From the NCBI GenBank assembly GCA_963720775.1, contig CAVRGR010000002.1, positions 248,001 to 312,000 on the forward strand: a DNA stretch of 64,000 nt. Direction: 5' to 3'. Origin of the DNA: JAENVT01 sp963720775 (GTDB lineage: Bacteria > Actinomycetota > Acidimicrobiia > Acidimicrobiales > Ilumatobacteraceae). Numbering within the stretch: the first letter of the stretch is position 1; the number at the start of each line of letters is the position of its first letter. This document shows positions 18,288-25,991 of this stretch, in pieces. A program made the translations under genes and the position numbers. The notes below the pieces were generated by a model that ran no database searches, was not told where the DNA came from, and worked only from the letters and a program-made list of their open reading frames with translations.

Positions 18288-18935
18288 ATGCCGTCCTGGC
18301 GAATCGAGCATCTCGCCGGCGACGTACTCGCGTTTCATTCACGACCGCTCGGTGTCGACCGGTCGGCAACGTTCTTTCGGGCGCAGGAGCCAACCCTGGT
18401 TCTCGGCTCATCGCAGCGCAAAGAATCGGTCGACGATGAGGCGGCGCGGCGATTGGGAGTGAAGGTCGTTCGTCGTCGTTCCGGCGGCGGGGGAGTGTTG
18501 CTGTGGCCCGACGAGCAAGTCTGGCTCGACCTCGAGGTCCCGGTAGCAGACGCGCTCTGGATCGACGACGTCGGACGATCCATGTGGTGGGTGGGCGAGC
18601 TGTGGCTCGCCGCGCTCGCAGGGATCGCCCCGCTGGCCATGGTTCACCGAGGCCGATTGCTGCGAACGCCGTGGTCGTCGGACGTGTGCTTCGCGGGTGT
18701 CGGTCCCGGAGAGCTGATGGTCGGTGACGCCAAACTGGTCGGCATCTCGCAACGCCGCACCCGCGACGCGGCGAGGTTCCAGACGCTGGTCCACCTCCGT
18801 TGGCGCCCCGACGCGGTGGCCGCCCTCGTTGCCGATGGTCCGACGGTGGAGGCTCTCGCGCCGCTGGTGGCCACCTGCCCGGCGCCCGCCGCCGACATCA
18901 CGACAGGCCTGATCGCGGCACTGAACCACCTGTAG
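18288..18935 (+). CDS. Lipoate-protein ligase A-like protein
   Basis: 215 residues of the biotin/lipoate ligase fold. VRRRSGGGGVLLWPDEQVW near 62-80 is the lipoyl-AMP loop, and DAKLVGISQRRTR near 148-160 supplies the conserved Lys. It starts 3 bases after the HNH stop, so the two are co-transcribed. It may be a ligase or an octanoyl/lipoyl amidotransferase; the family does not settle this. A 61-base palindromic element follows the gene. Confidence 0.82.
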   Translation: MPSWRIEHLAGDVLAFHSRPLGVDRSATFFRAQEPTLVLGSSQRKESVDDEAARRLGVKVVRRRSGGGGVLLWPDEQVWLDLEVPVADALWIDDVGRSMWWVGELWLAALAGIAPLAMVHRGRLLRTPWSSDVCFAGVGPGELMVGDAKLVGISQRRTRDAARFQTLVHLRWRPDAVAALVADGPTVEALAPLVATCPAPAADITTGLIAALNHL

Positions 18936-18947
18936 CCGTCGTTTCAT

Positions 18948-19008
18948 GATCCGGGCGCCGGATCTTTTCGCTTGCTTGGGGCGGTGAGAGAAGGGTGGCG
19001 CCCAGATC
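18948..19008. repeat. 61-base palindromic element, copy 1
   Basis: Bounded by GATCCGGGCGCC on the left and GGCGCCCAGATC on the right, which are near-perfect inverted ends. Inside are TTTTCGC and GTGAGAG. It aligns without gaps to 51204-51264 (46 of 61 bases by eye). It lies 12 bases after the lipoate-ligase-like stop and could act as a transcription terminator. Confidence 0.65.
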
Positions 19009-19045
19009 TGCGGACACCCAATCGACGTGTCGTCGAAGCATTCAC

Positions 19046-19091
19046 TTGGGGGGTGGTGGATGGAAGTGGGGGAAAGTGGTTGACATTGGGG
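19046..19091 (+). promoter_or_regulatory. MraZ operator: five hexamers at 10-base period
   Basis: Hexamers begin at 19046 (TTGGGG), 19056 (GTGGAT), 19066 (GTGGGG), 19076 (GTGGTT) and 19086 (TTGGGG), each exactly 10 bases apart, on one face of the helix. Known precedent: MraZ binds direct repeats of a GTGGG-type hexamer in front of its own operon. The last two boxes overlap the -35 element at 19080-19085. Two more boxes (ATGGGG 19108 and GTGGGG 19118, also 10 apart) lie over the -10 and start site. Confidence 0.82.
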
Positions 19092-19109
19092 CACTTTCCC
19101 GTACATAAT
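19080..19109 (+). promoter_or_regulatory. Promoter of the division/cell wall cluster
   Basis: A consensus -35 TTGACA (19080-19085) is followed by TACATAAT (19102-19109), which gives CATAAT at 18-base or TACATA at 16-base spacing. Transcription would start near 19116, leaving a leader of about 80 bases before mraZ. It lies within the MraZ box array, consistent with autorepression. Confidence 0.75.
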
Positions 19110-19194
19110 GGGGCTTCGTGGGGAGCATGGGCGAACTGTTCCCATCTCCGCGTCGAGGCAGGTCGACCAGCTGGAAGGTGGTGAGGCGCGAGTG

Positions 19195-19611
19195 ATGTTC
19201 GTTGGGGCACATGAGCGCCAGCTCGACGACAAAGGCCGAGTGGCCCTGCCTGCGACCTATCGCGCTCATCTCGGCGAGCACTGCTACCTGGTGAAAGGCA
19301 CCGACAAGTGCGTTGACGTGATCCCATCCGAGGCCTTCGAACAGTTCGGTCGCGAGTTGATCGCCAAGGTCGAACGAGGCGAGCTCGCCCTCAACCACCA
19401 ACGCGCCCTCGCCGCCAGTGCCGTGCTGGCCGCTGTCGACAAACAAGGTCGGGTCAATGTCGACGAGAAGTTGCGGACCTATGCCGGGCTGGCGCTCGAC
19501 AGCCAGGTGATCGTTGCCGGAAACCTCACGAAGCTGGAGCTGTGGTCACCTGACCGATACGCCCGCGTCGAAGCAGAGGGCACCGACAACATCGCCGGAG
19601 ACCAGGCGTGA
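19195..19611 (+). CDS. mraZ: Transcriptional regulator MraZ
   Basis: 138 residues with the two AbrB-like repeats of MraZ: FVGAHERQLDDKGRVALPAT (residues 2-21) and AAVDKQGRVNVDEKLRTYAG (about 80-99). MraZ forms a ring, binds its own promoter and represses the dcw cluster. ATG 19195 fits the family N-terminus. The matching operator lies directly upstream. Its stop overlaps a possible small ORF (GTGA) leading to rsmH. Confidence 0.96.
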   Translation: MFVGAHERQLDDKGRVALPATYRAHLGEHCYLVKGTDKCVDVIPSEAFEQFGRELIAKVERGELALNHQRALAASAVLAAVDKQGRVNVDEKLRTYAGLALDSQVIVAGNLTKLELWSPDRYARVEAEGTDNIAGDQA

Positions 19612-19853
19612 CCAATCGCCATGACCACATCGATCACCAAGGAATCAGCGAACTTCAACGAAAGGAGCAGGGCAACGAATTGACCGACGAAACGGATCAT
19701 CCGATCCGCTCGCTCATCTGCAGCCTTCCGGCGCGCAGGATGGACAGCCCCTACTCCGCCCGCTTCCGTCTCGTCCGACCGGGGAGAAATCCCGGCGACA
19801 TTGGCGCCGGGGGGCTGCAGATGAGCGAGCGACATCGAGATGGTGTCCGATGA
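19608..19853 (+). CDS. Possible small ORF between mraZ and rsmH
   Basis: An 81-codon frame runs exactly from a GTGA overlap with the mraZ stop to an ATGA overlap with the rsmH start, as if coupled to both. The product would be basic with no known domain. An internal TTG at 19680 also has AAAGGAG upstream. Third-codon-position GC is visibly lower than in neighbouring genes, and the frame contains a 28-bp inverted repeat. It may therefore be a non-coding structured leader instead. Confidence 0.3.
   Translation: MTNRHDHIDHQGISELQRKEQGNELTDETDHPIRSLICSLPARRMDSPYSARFRLVRPGRNPGDIGAGGLQMSERHRDGVR
19707..19831 (+). ncRNA. Long hairpin in the mraZ-rsmH interval
   Basis: The 19-base arm 19707-19725 is the exact reverse complement of 19813-19831. 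In RNA the helix extends through two U-G pairs into CCGGCGC (19728-19734) with GCGCCGG (19804-19810), a 28-bp stem. The 69-base loop contains an inner hairpin, CCGGGG-AGAAAT-CCCGG (about 19779-19795). No U-run follows, so it is not a simple terminator. It ends 18 bases before the rsmH start. A structured mraW RNA motif is known in mycobacteria, but sequence identity with it is not claimed. Confidence 0.55.
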
Positions 19854-20809
19854 CCGAGCCGTTCCACCACCTTCCGGTGATGGTCGACGAGATCACCAAG
19901 GCCTTCGAGCCAGTGCCGCCAGGTGTGGTGCTGGATGCGACCCTTGGTGGTGGAGGCCACGCCGAACGGCTGCTCGAACGCTACGAACGGCTGAGGATCC
20001 TCGGACTGGATCGCGACGAGCTCGCACTGGTGGCAGCTCGACGGCGCTTGAGCCGCTTCGGAGACCGTCTGATGGTCCATCACTGTCGATTCGACCGCCT
20101 GAAAGATGCCATGGAAGCCTTCTCAGTACCCAGCCTCTCGGGGGCACTGTTCGATCTCGGTGTCAGTTCGCCGCAACTCGACCAGGCAGAACGCGGTTTC
20201 TCCTATCGGCACGAAGCCGATCTCGACATGCGCATGGATCGCTCGCAGACCTGGTCTGCCGCCGACGTGGTCAACGGCTATCCGGTCGACCAGCTGGCTC
20301 GCGTGCTCCAGCAGTACGGCGACGAGCGCTTCGCCCGCCGCATCGCCAATGCGATCGAAGCGGCACGTCCGATCGAGACCACGACTGAGCTCGCGGCCGT
20401 TGTGGTCGCGGCCATTCCGGCAGCGGCGCGGCGAACCGGTGGTCATCCGGCCAAGCGCACGTTCCAAGCGATCCGCATCGAAGTCAACGGAGAGCTCGAC
20501 GCGCTGGCGCCTGCCGTCGACGCGGCGATTGCCAACACCGTTCAGGGAGGTCGCGTCGCAGTCATCTCGTACCACTCCGGCGAGGATCGAATCGTCAAGG
20601 AACGCATGCGGCTCGCGGTGACCGGAGGCTGTGCCTGCCCGCCCGAACTTCCGTGCGTGTGCGACGCGATCCAGACGGTGCGAATCGTACGCGGTGTGGC
20701 ACGCACTCCGAGCTCGACCGAACAGAGCGAGAACCGCCGGGCTGCAAGCGCACGGCTGCGAGTTGTCGAACGAATCGCCGATACGCCTCGGCGCGGTTCG
20801 GTGGGTTGA
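19850..20809 (+). CDS. rsmH: 16S rRNA m4C1402 methyltransferase RsmH
   Basis: 319 residues. The SAM loop is VLDATLGGGGHAERLL (about 27-42), and GALFDLGVSSPQLDQAERGF near 100-119 is the catalytic and substrate motif. A Cys-rich turn (CACPPELPCVC) is followed by the family tail ENRRAASARLRVVERI. It methylates N4 of C1402 in 16S rRNA. It is second in the dcw cluster in the usual order after mraZ. It starts ATGA-overlapped with the small ORF upstream. Confidence 0.96.
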   Translation: MTEPFHHLPVMVDEITKAFEPVPPGVVLDATLGGGGHAERLLERYERLRILGLDRDELALVAARRRLSRFGDRLMVHHCRFDRLKDAMEAFSVPSLSGALFDLGVSSPQLDQAERGFSYRHEADLDMRMDRSQTWSAADVVNGYPVDQLARVLQQYGDERFARRIANAIEAARPIETTTELAAVVVAAIPAAARRTGGHPAKRTFQAIRIEVNGELDALAPAVDAAIANTVQGGRVAVISYHSGEDRIVKERMRLAVTGGCACPPELPCVCDAIQTVRIVRGVARTPSSTEQSENRRAASARLRVVERIADTPRRGSVG

Positions 20810-20812
20810 TCA

Positions 20813-21334
20813 GTGGAAACGGTCCTGCGCGCCGAGCGTCAGTCGAACCTTCGCGCTCGCGTCCATGCCGACGGCGGTGTCATGGCTCGACCCATGATCC
20901 GCTCGACCGTGGGGGTCAGGCCGGCGGAGCGTCCTCAGCTCACGGTGGTGCCGCGCCGGCGCCGTACCGCTCGGATCGTCACAGTGTCGGCCTTCTTCAT
21001 CTCATGTCTCATGCTCGGCGCGGCAGCGTTCCAAACCCAGCTGGCTCGCCGCCAGGTCGAGCTCGATCGCATCGACACCCAGATCCGAAGCGCTCGCAAC
21101 GACTTCAACGATCTACGCGAGCAGCGCGCCGAGCTGCGCGCACCTCAGCGGTTGGCCACCAGTGGCGCCGCACTCGGAATGCGCGCCGCGATGAAGACGG
21201 AGTTCATCGACATCGATCCCGCCGTGGTCGCCGAAGTTCAAGCGAGCGCCGGGGGAGTGTTCGACCCTGGCACCGAGGCCAGCGATCCGGTGTTCGAGCA
21301 GTTCAAGCTCGTCAAATCGATCGCTGGCGGATAG
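20813..21334 (+). CDS. ftsL: FtsL-like division protein
   Basis: 173 residues. A cytoplasmic basic N-terminus precedes one transmembrane helix (about 56-75, VTVSAFFISCLMLGAAAF). A coiled-coil stretch follows (QLARRQVELDRIDTQIRSAR, then NDFNDLREQRAELRAPQRL), ending in an Asp/Glu-rich extracytoplasmic tail. Size, topology and position between rsmH and ftsI identify it. FtsL links FtsQ and FtsB to the FtsW-FtsI synthase. GTG 20813 lies 3 bases after rsmH. Confidence 0.85.
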   Translation: METVLRAERQSNLRARVHADGGVMARPMIRSTVGVRPAERPQLTVVPRRRRTARIVTVSAFFISCLMLGAAAFQTQLARRQVELDRIDTQIRSARNDFNDLREQRAELRAPQRLATSGAALGMRAAMKTEFIDIDPAVVAEVQASAGGVFDPGTEASDPVFEQFKLVKSIAGG

Positions 21335-21343
21335 GCGCAACCA

Positions 21344-23509
21344 ATGAGGGACGTGAACCATTCGGCTGGATCGCGCAGCCACCACAAGCATCGGCAGGGC
21401 TCAGTTCAGTCGGGGGCGCGGTCCGTCGAGGCAATACGCCGACGTCCGCTGCAGGAGGTGTCGGCGGGCAGGCGAGCGCCGGTCGGTCGGCACGTCCCTC
21501 CCTCGCGCCCGCCTCGACCGACCCGGGCGCAGCCCGCTGTCAGGCACGAGCGGCGAGCGCCGGCGCGGCCAAACCGACGCCCAGCCGTCCGCACTCGGCG
21601 ACGCGCCGAACTGAAGCGACAACGCAGTGTCCACGCCTTCCGCAAGCGGGCGGTGTCGTCGCGGCAACCTCGTCTGTACCGCGCCGGGCAATCGTCGCGG
21701 CGGCTCGTGGCCGTGTTCGTGATCGCCGCCGTGCTGTTCCTGGCGGTACTGGCCCGGGTCACGATCCTGCAGACCGTCCAGGCCGACGGGTTGCGCTCGG
21801 CGGGCAAGTCGCAGCGGACGTCCGAACAGGTGCTGAAAGCACACCGGGGCACGATCTTCGACCGCGACGGCGCCGACCTGGCGCTGTCGGTGCCGGCGCG
21901 CACGATCATCGCCAATCCGAAGTTGGTGATCGATCCCGCAGGCACCGTTCGCACCCTCACCGCGTTGCTGCAACTCCCCGTATCGAAGCAGACGGTGTTG
22001 ATCGATGCCTTCACCGCGAAGACGAACTCGTTCGTGTACGTCGATCGGCAGATCGACCCGAAGCTCGCGGCAACGGTCGTCAACCTCCGGATGGCCGGCA
22101 TCTCGTCGATCAGCGAAGACCTGCGCCTGCTACCGGCAGGAGATGTCGGCCGCAGCGTCGTCGGTCGCACCGATCCCGACCAGCAGGGCACCGCGGGACT
22201 GGAGAAGGAGTACGACGACATCCTGCGCGGTGTCGACGGCGAGCAGTCACAGGAGCACGATCGTGAGTTCCGATCGATCGCCGGCGGCGACGAGACGGTC
22301 GCGCCGATCCCGGGATCCGACGTCGTTACGACCCTCGACCGCGGCTTGCAGTACCAGGTCGAACAAGCGCTGATGCAACGCGTCAATGCGCTGTCGGCAC
22401 TGGGCGGCACGGCCATCGTGATGGGTGTGAACAGCGGTGACATCTACTCGATCGCCAACGTGCGTCGCGACGACGGTGGCGTCGCCAAGGTGACATCTGC
22501 CGATCTGGCCGCCACCGAGCCCCACGAGCCCGGATCGGTCGCAAAGGTGTTCAGCATCGCCGCCGCGGTCAACGAGGGTCTGGCAACTCCCGACACCACG
22601 ATGATGGTTCCCGGGTTTCTCGTCTACAAGCCGATGAACAAGAGCGACGAGAAGTGGAAGTTCAAGATCCGCGACGCGGAGCCACACAACGACGAGCTGA
22701 TGAGCCTTCGCGACATCATCGTGCACTCGTCGAACATCGGCACCGTGTTGATGACCGAGGGCCTGGGCACCCTGAAGTTCGGCAACTACCTTCACGAGTT
22801 CGGATTCGGATCGACGACCGGGCTCGGGCTGCCCGACGAGAGTGCAGGAATCATGAAGCCCGCCGCCGACTGGCAGGCCACGGAGAAGGTGACGCCGAGA
22901 TACGGCTACGGCTACGCGGCCACGTCTCTGCAGCTCATCTCCGGGGTCAACACCATCGCCAACGGCGGAACGTACGTCGCCCCACGCCTCGTGCTTTCGA
23001 CCATCGATGCGACGGGCCAACAACATGCGGCCCCCGCCTCGCCCACCCACGAGGTGGTGACTCCGGCGACCGCCACCGCAATGACATCGATGATGAAAGA
23101 TGTCGTGTGCTATGGCACGGCGAAGTATGCCAAGGTTCCCGGCATGACCGTGGCAGGCAAGACCGGCACGGCGTTGTTGAAGCCCACCGCCAAGCCGGCC
23201 GACCAAACAGGCGACGCTCCCGCCCCACCGCTGCTGCAGACGACCGGGGAGACCAACCCGCCGGCGAACACCGACTACCAGGCCGCCGACGGTTCGAAGG
23301 AGTACTACTCGACCTTTGTCGGCTACTTCCCTGCCGACCACCCGCAGGTCACGATCCTCGTGTCGATCGACCGCCCCGACCCGGCCAACCAGGATCGCTT
23401 CGGCGGCATGGCTGCTGGACCACTGTTCTCGACGTTGGCCACCTTGGCCATGCACGAGCTCGGCATCAGCCCCACGAACGACATCGGCTGCCAGAACAGC
23501 GCGGGATGA
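21344..23509 (+). CDS. ftsI: Division-specific peptidoglycan transpeptidase FtsI (PBP3)
   Basis: 721 residues. An unusually long, Arg/Pro-rich cytoplasmic N-terminus (1-118) precedes one membrane helix (about 120-139). Then come a PBP dimerisation domain and the transpeptidase domain with the active Ser in SVAK (398-401), SSN (462-464) and KTG (606-608). It crosslinks septal peptidoglycan with FtsW. The basic tail of over 110 residues is longer than usual and may bind membrane, DNA or division partners (inference). Its stop overlaps murE (ATGA). Confidence 0.95.
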   Translation: MRDVNHSAGSRSHHKHRQGSVQSGARSVEAIRRRPLQEVSAGRRAPVGRHVPPSRPPRPTRAQPAVRHERRAPARPNRRPAVRTRRRAELKRQRSVHAFRKRAVSSRQPRLYRAGQSSRRLVAVFVIAAVLFLAVLARVTILQTVQADGLRSAGKSQRTSEQVLKAHRGTIFDRDGADLALSVPARTIIANPKLVIDPAGTVRTLTALLQLPVSKQTVLIDAFTAKTNSFVYVDRQIDPKLAATVVNLRMAGISSISEDLRLLPAGDVGRSVVGRTDPDQQGTAGLEKEYDDILRGVDGEQSQEHDREFRSIAGGDETVAPIPGSDVVTTLDRGLQYQVEQALMQRVNALSALGGTAIVMGVNSGDIYSIANVRRDDGGVAKVTSADLAATEPHEPGSVAKVFSIAAAVNEGLATPDTTMMVPGFLVYKPMNKSDEKWKFKIRDAEPHNDELMSLRDIIVHSSNIGTVLMTEGLGTLKFGNYLHEFGFGSTTGLGLPDESAGIMKPAADWQATEKVTPRYGYGYAATSLQLISGVNTIANGGTYVAPRLVLSTIDATGQQHAAPASPTHEVVTPATATAMTSMMKDVVCYGTAKYAKVPGMTVAGKTGTALLKPTAKPADQTGDAPAPPLLQTTGETNPPANTDYQAADGSKEYYSTFVGYFPADHPQVTILVSIDRPDPANQDRFGGMAAGPLFSTLATLAMHELGISPTNDIGCQNSAG

Positions 23510-24927
23510 CACCAATGTCTCGCATGCTTCGCGAGGTCGTCGAGCAGGCGGGATTGAGTCAGATCGTCGTCGTCGGCGACGACACGGTCGCCGTAGAGGC
23601 AGTCGATTTCGACTCCCGTCGAATCCGCGTGGGCTCTCTCTTCTGCTGCGTTCGCGGCGTGCGCTCCGACGGGCACGCCTTCGCAGACACCGCTCGATCG
23701 GCCGGCGCCGCCGCGTTGCTGGTCGATCATCGACTCGACGTCGACCTCCCGCAGCTCGTCGTGCCCGACACCCGCACGGCGATGGGTCGGTTGGCGGCCT
23801 CGTTCTTCGGGCACCCCAGTCGCTCGCTCACACTCGTCGGCGTCACGGGCACGAACGGCAAGACCACGACGACCGGCCTCATCGCCTCCATTCTGACCGC
23901 CGCCGGTCGGCCGACCGGCTCGATCGGCACGCTCACAGGGGCGCACACGACTCCGGAGTCGCCGGACCTGCAGGCACAACTCGCCGAATTCGTGCAAGCG
24001 GGAGTCTCCGCGGTTGTCATGGAGGTCAGCTCGCATGCTCTCGAGCTGCAACGCGTCGTCGGGTGTCACTTCGACATCGCTGTCTTCACGAACCTCGGCC
24101 GGGACCACCTCGACTTGCACGGTACGGAGGAGCGTTACTTCGCGGCAAAGGCGAAGCTGTTCCAGCCAGAGCTTGCCGATTGCGCGGTCGTCAACATCGA
24201 CGATCCGCACGGCCGGCTGCTGATGGATGTCGGCGCGATCCCCACCGAGGGGTTCGGGATCGCCGATGCCGGCGACATCGCCGTCTCCGCGACCAGTCAC
24301 AGTTACGTGTGGCGCGGTCAACGGATCGACGTGCCCATTGGCGGCGAGTTCAACGTGATGAACAGCCTCGCTGCGGCCACGGCTTGTGCGCGTCTCGGGC
24401 TCGACTCGGCCACGATCGCTGCCGGCTTGCACGAAGCCCCAGTGGTACCGGGGCGCTTCGAGGCGGTTGTCGAAGGCCAGCCGTTCGCGGTCATCGTCGA
24501 CTACGCGCACACTCCTGACGGGCTGGAGAAGGCAATCCGTGCCGCACGTCAAGTAGCCGGGTCAGGAGCGGTTCATGTCGTGTTCGGTTGCGGTGGTGAT
24601 CGTGACCGCGAGAAGCGTCCCCTGATGGGAGCGACGGCATCGCGGATGGCGGATCACGTGGTGATCACGTCCGACAACCCGCGTTCGGAGGACCCGCTGG
24701 CAATCATCAATGCCACGGTCGAGGGTGTACCTCCGGACTACCGTGGCCGCGTTGTGATTGAACCAGATCGCCGACAGGCCATAGAGATCGCCCTGCGCCA
24801 GGCGGGATCCGGAGATGTCGTTCTCATCGCCGGCAAGGGTCACGAACAGACGCAGACGATCGGGACTCGAGTGATCGAATTCGACGATCGGGCCGTGGCA
24901 CGAGAGCTCTTGCGAGGGCTTCGATGA
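23506..24927 (+). CDS. murE: UDP-MurNAc-tripeptide synthetase MurE
   Basis: 473 residues from ATG 23506 (overlapping the ftsI stop); ATG 23515 is an alternative. The ATP loop is VTGTNGKTTTT (113-123), the UDP-MurNAc site is MEVSSHALE, and DNPR (390-393) is the motif that selects meso-diaminopimelate over lysine. The cell wall is therefore predicted to be A1-gamma DAP type. It passes directly to mraY by an ATGA overlap, with no murF between them. Confidence 0.96.
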   Translation: MTPMSRMLREVVEQAGLSQIVVVGDDTVAVEAVDFDSRRIRVGSLFCCVRGVRSDGHAFADTARSAGAAALLVDHRLDVDLPQLVVPDTRTAMGRLAASFFGHPSRSLTLVGVTGTNGKTTTTGLIASILTAAGRPTGSIGTLTGAHTTPESPDLQAQLAEFVQAGVSAVVMEVSSHALELQRVVGCHFDIAVFTNLGRDHLDLHGTEERYFAAKAKLFQPELADCAVVNIDDPHGRLLMDVGAIPTEGFGIADAGDIAVSATSHSYVWRGQRIDVPIGGEFNVMNSLAAATACARLGLDSATIAAGLHEAPVVPGRFEAVVEGQPFAVIVDYAHTPDGLEKAIRAARQVAGSGAVHVVFGCGGDRDREKRPLMGATASRMADHVVITSDNPRSEDPLAIINATVEGVPPDYRGRVVIEPDRRQAIEIALRQAGSGDVVLIAGKGHEQTQTIGTRVIEFDDRAVARELLRGLR

Positions 24928-25991
24928 TCGCGGTCATGGTTGCCGGTGCGTGCGCCATGCTCGTCTCCCTGGTCGGCACCCGCTCGCTCATCACGTTCAT
25001 GAGCAACCGCGGCAAGGGCCAGCCGATCCTGGGCAAGGAAGACCGCGGGCCCGATCACCACATGCACAAGCAGGGAACGCCGACCATGGGCGGGCTGGCC
25101 ATCGTCTTCTCCGCCTTCTTCGGCTGGGTCGTGGCCCACTTCCGTCACGGTCTGGTCTTCTCCAACCAGGCAGCGATCGCCTGGGTCGGCATCCTGGTGC
25201 TGTCGGTGATGGGTTTCCTCGACGACTACATCAAGATCACCAAGTCGCACAATCGTGGCATCTTCTGGAAGAAGAAGGGCTACATCACGCTGGTGCTGTC
25301 GATGGGCATCGCCTGGTGGCTGGTGGCCGCGACGCGTATCAGTGAGACGATCTCGTTCACCCGTTACAACTGGCCCGGCTGGCACGTGCCGTGGCCGTTG
25401 TGGGTGGTGTTCGCCGGAGTCACCATCTGGAGCACCTCGAACGCCGTCAACGTCACCGATGGTCTCGACGGTCTCGCCGCCGGCGCAGGCCTCTTGGCCT
25501 TCCTTGCCTTCACGATCATCGCTTACTGGGCGTTCCGTAACAACGAGATCTACGGAGTCGGTGCCGGGGGCGTGGTCAACCCGCTCGACCTAGCCGCGCT
25601 GGCGGCGGCCTTCGCCGGGGCTTGCGGAGGCTTCCTGTGGTTCAACGCTGCGCCTGCGCGCATCATCATGGGCGATGTAGGGGCGCTGGCGATCGGCACG
25701 GCCTTGGCGTTGCTCGCCCTGACGACCGACACGCAGATCCTCCTGATCCTGATCTGTGGCATCAACGTCCTCGAGGCCGGTTCGGTAGCCGTCCAGATGC
25801 TCGTCTTCAGGGCGTCCGGTCGCAAACGCCGCTTGTTTCGCATGTCGCCGATCCATCATCACTTCGAACTGCTCGGCTGGCCGGAGACCACGGTGATCAT
25901 TCGTTTCTGGCTGATCGCCGGCATCTGCGTGGCGACGGCGCTGGCCATCTTCATCGGCGACTTCACACGGCTGGAAGTGGTGCGGCGATGA
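24924..25991 (+). CDS. mraY: Phospho-MurNAc-pentapeptide transferase MraY
   Basis: 355 residues with about ten membrane helices. It makes lipid I from UDP-MurNAc-pentapeptide and undecaprenyl phosphate. Conserved features are GTPTMGGL (about 51-58), the Asp pair in FLDDYIK (about 96-102), NVTDGLDGLAAG (175-186) and the His motif MSPIHHHFELLGW near 307-319. It overlaps murE and murD by 4 bases each. Confidence 0.97.
   Translation: MIAVMVAGACAMLVSLVGTRSLITFMSNRGKGQPILGKEDRGPDHHMHKQGTPTMGGLAIVFSAFFGWVVAHFRHGLVFSNQAAIAWVGILVLSVMGFLDDYIKITKSHNRGIFWKKKGYITLVLSMGIAWWLVAATRISETISFTRYNWPGWHVPWPLWVVFAGVTIWSTSNAVNVTDGLDGLAAGAGLLAFLAFTIIAYWAFRNNEIYGVGAGGVVNPLDLAALAAAFAGACGGFLWFNAAPARIIMGDVGALAIGTALALLALTTDTQILLILICGINVLEAGSVAVQMLVFRASGRKRRLFRMSPIHHHFELLGWPETTVIIRFWLIAGICVATALAIFIGDFTRLEVVRR

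Noticed and set aside
19707..19831. Intrinsic terminator between mraZ and rsmH
   Set aside because: The stem is far too long with a 69-base loop and no T-run follows; the downstream cluster genes need transcription through it.
20653..22266. 537-codon plus-strand frame overlapping rsmH, ftsL and ftsI
   Set aside because: Arg-rich out-of-frame reading of three genes with clear motifs; no conserved pattern.
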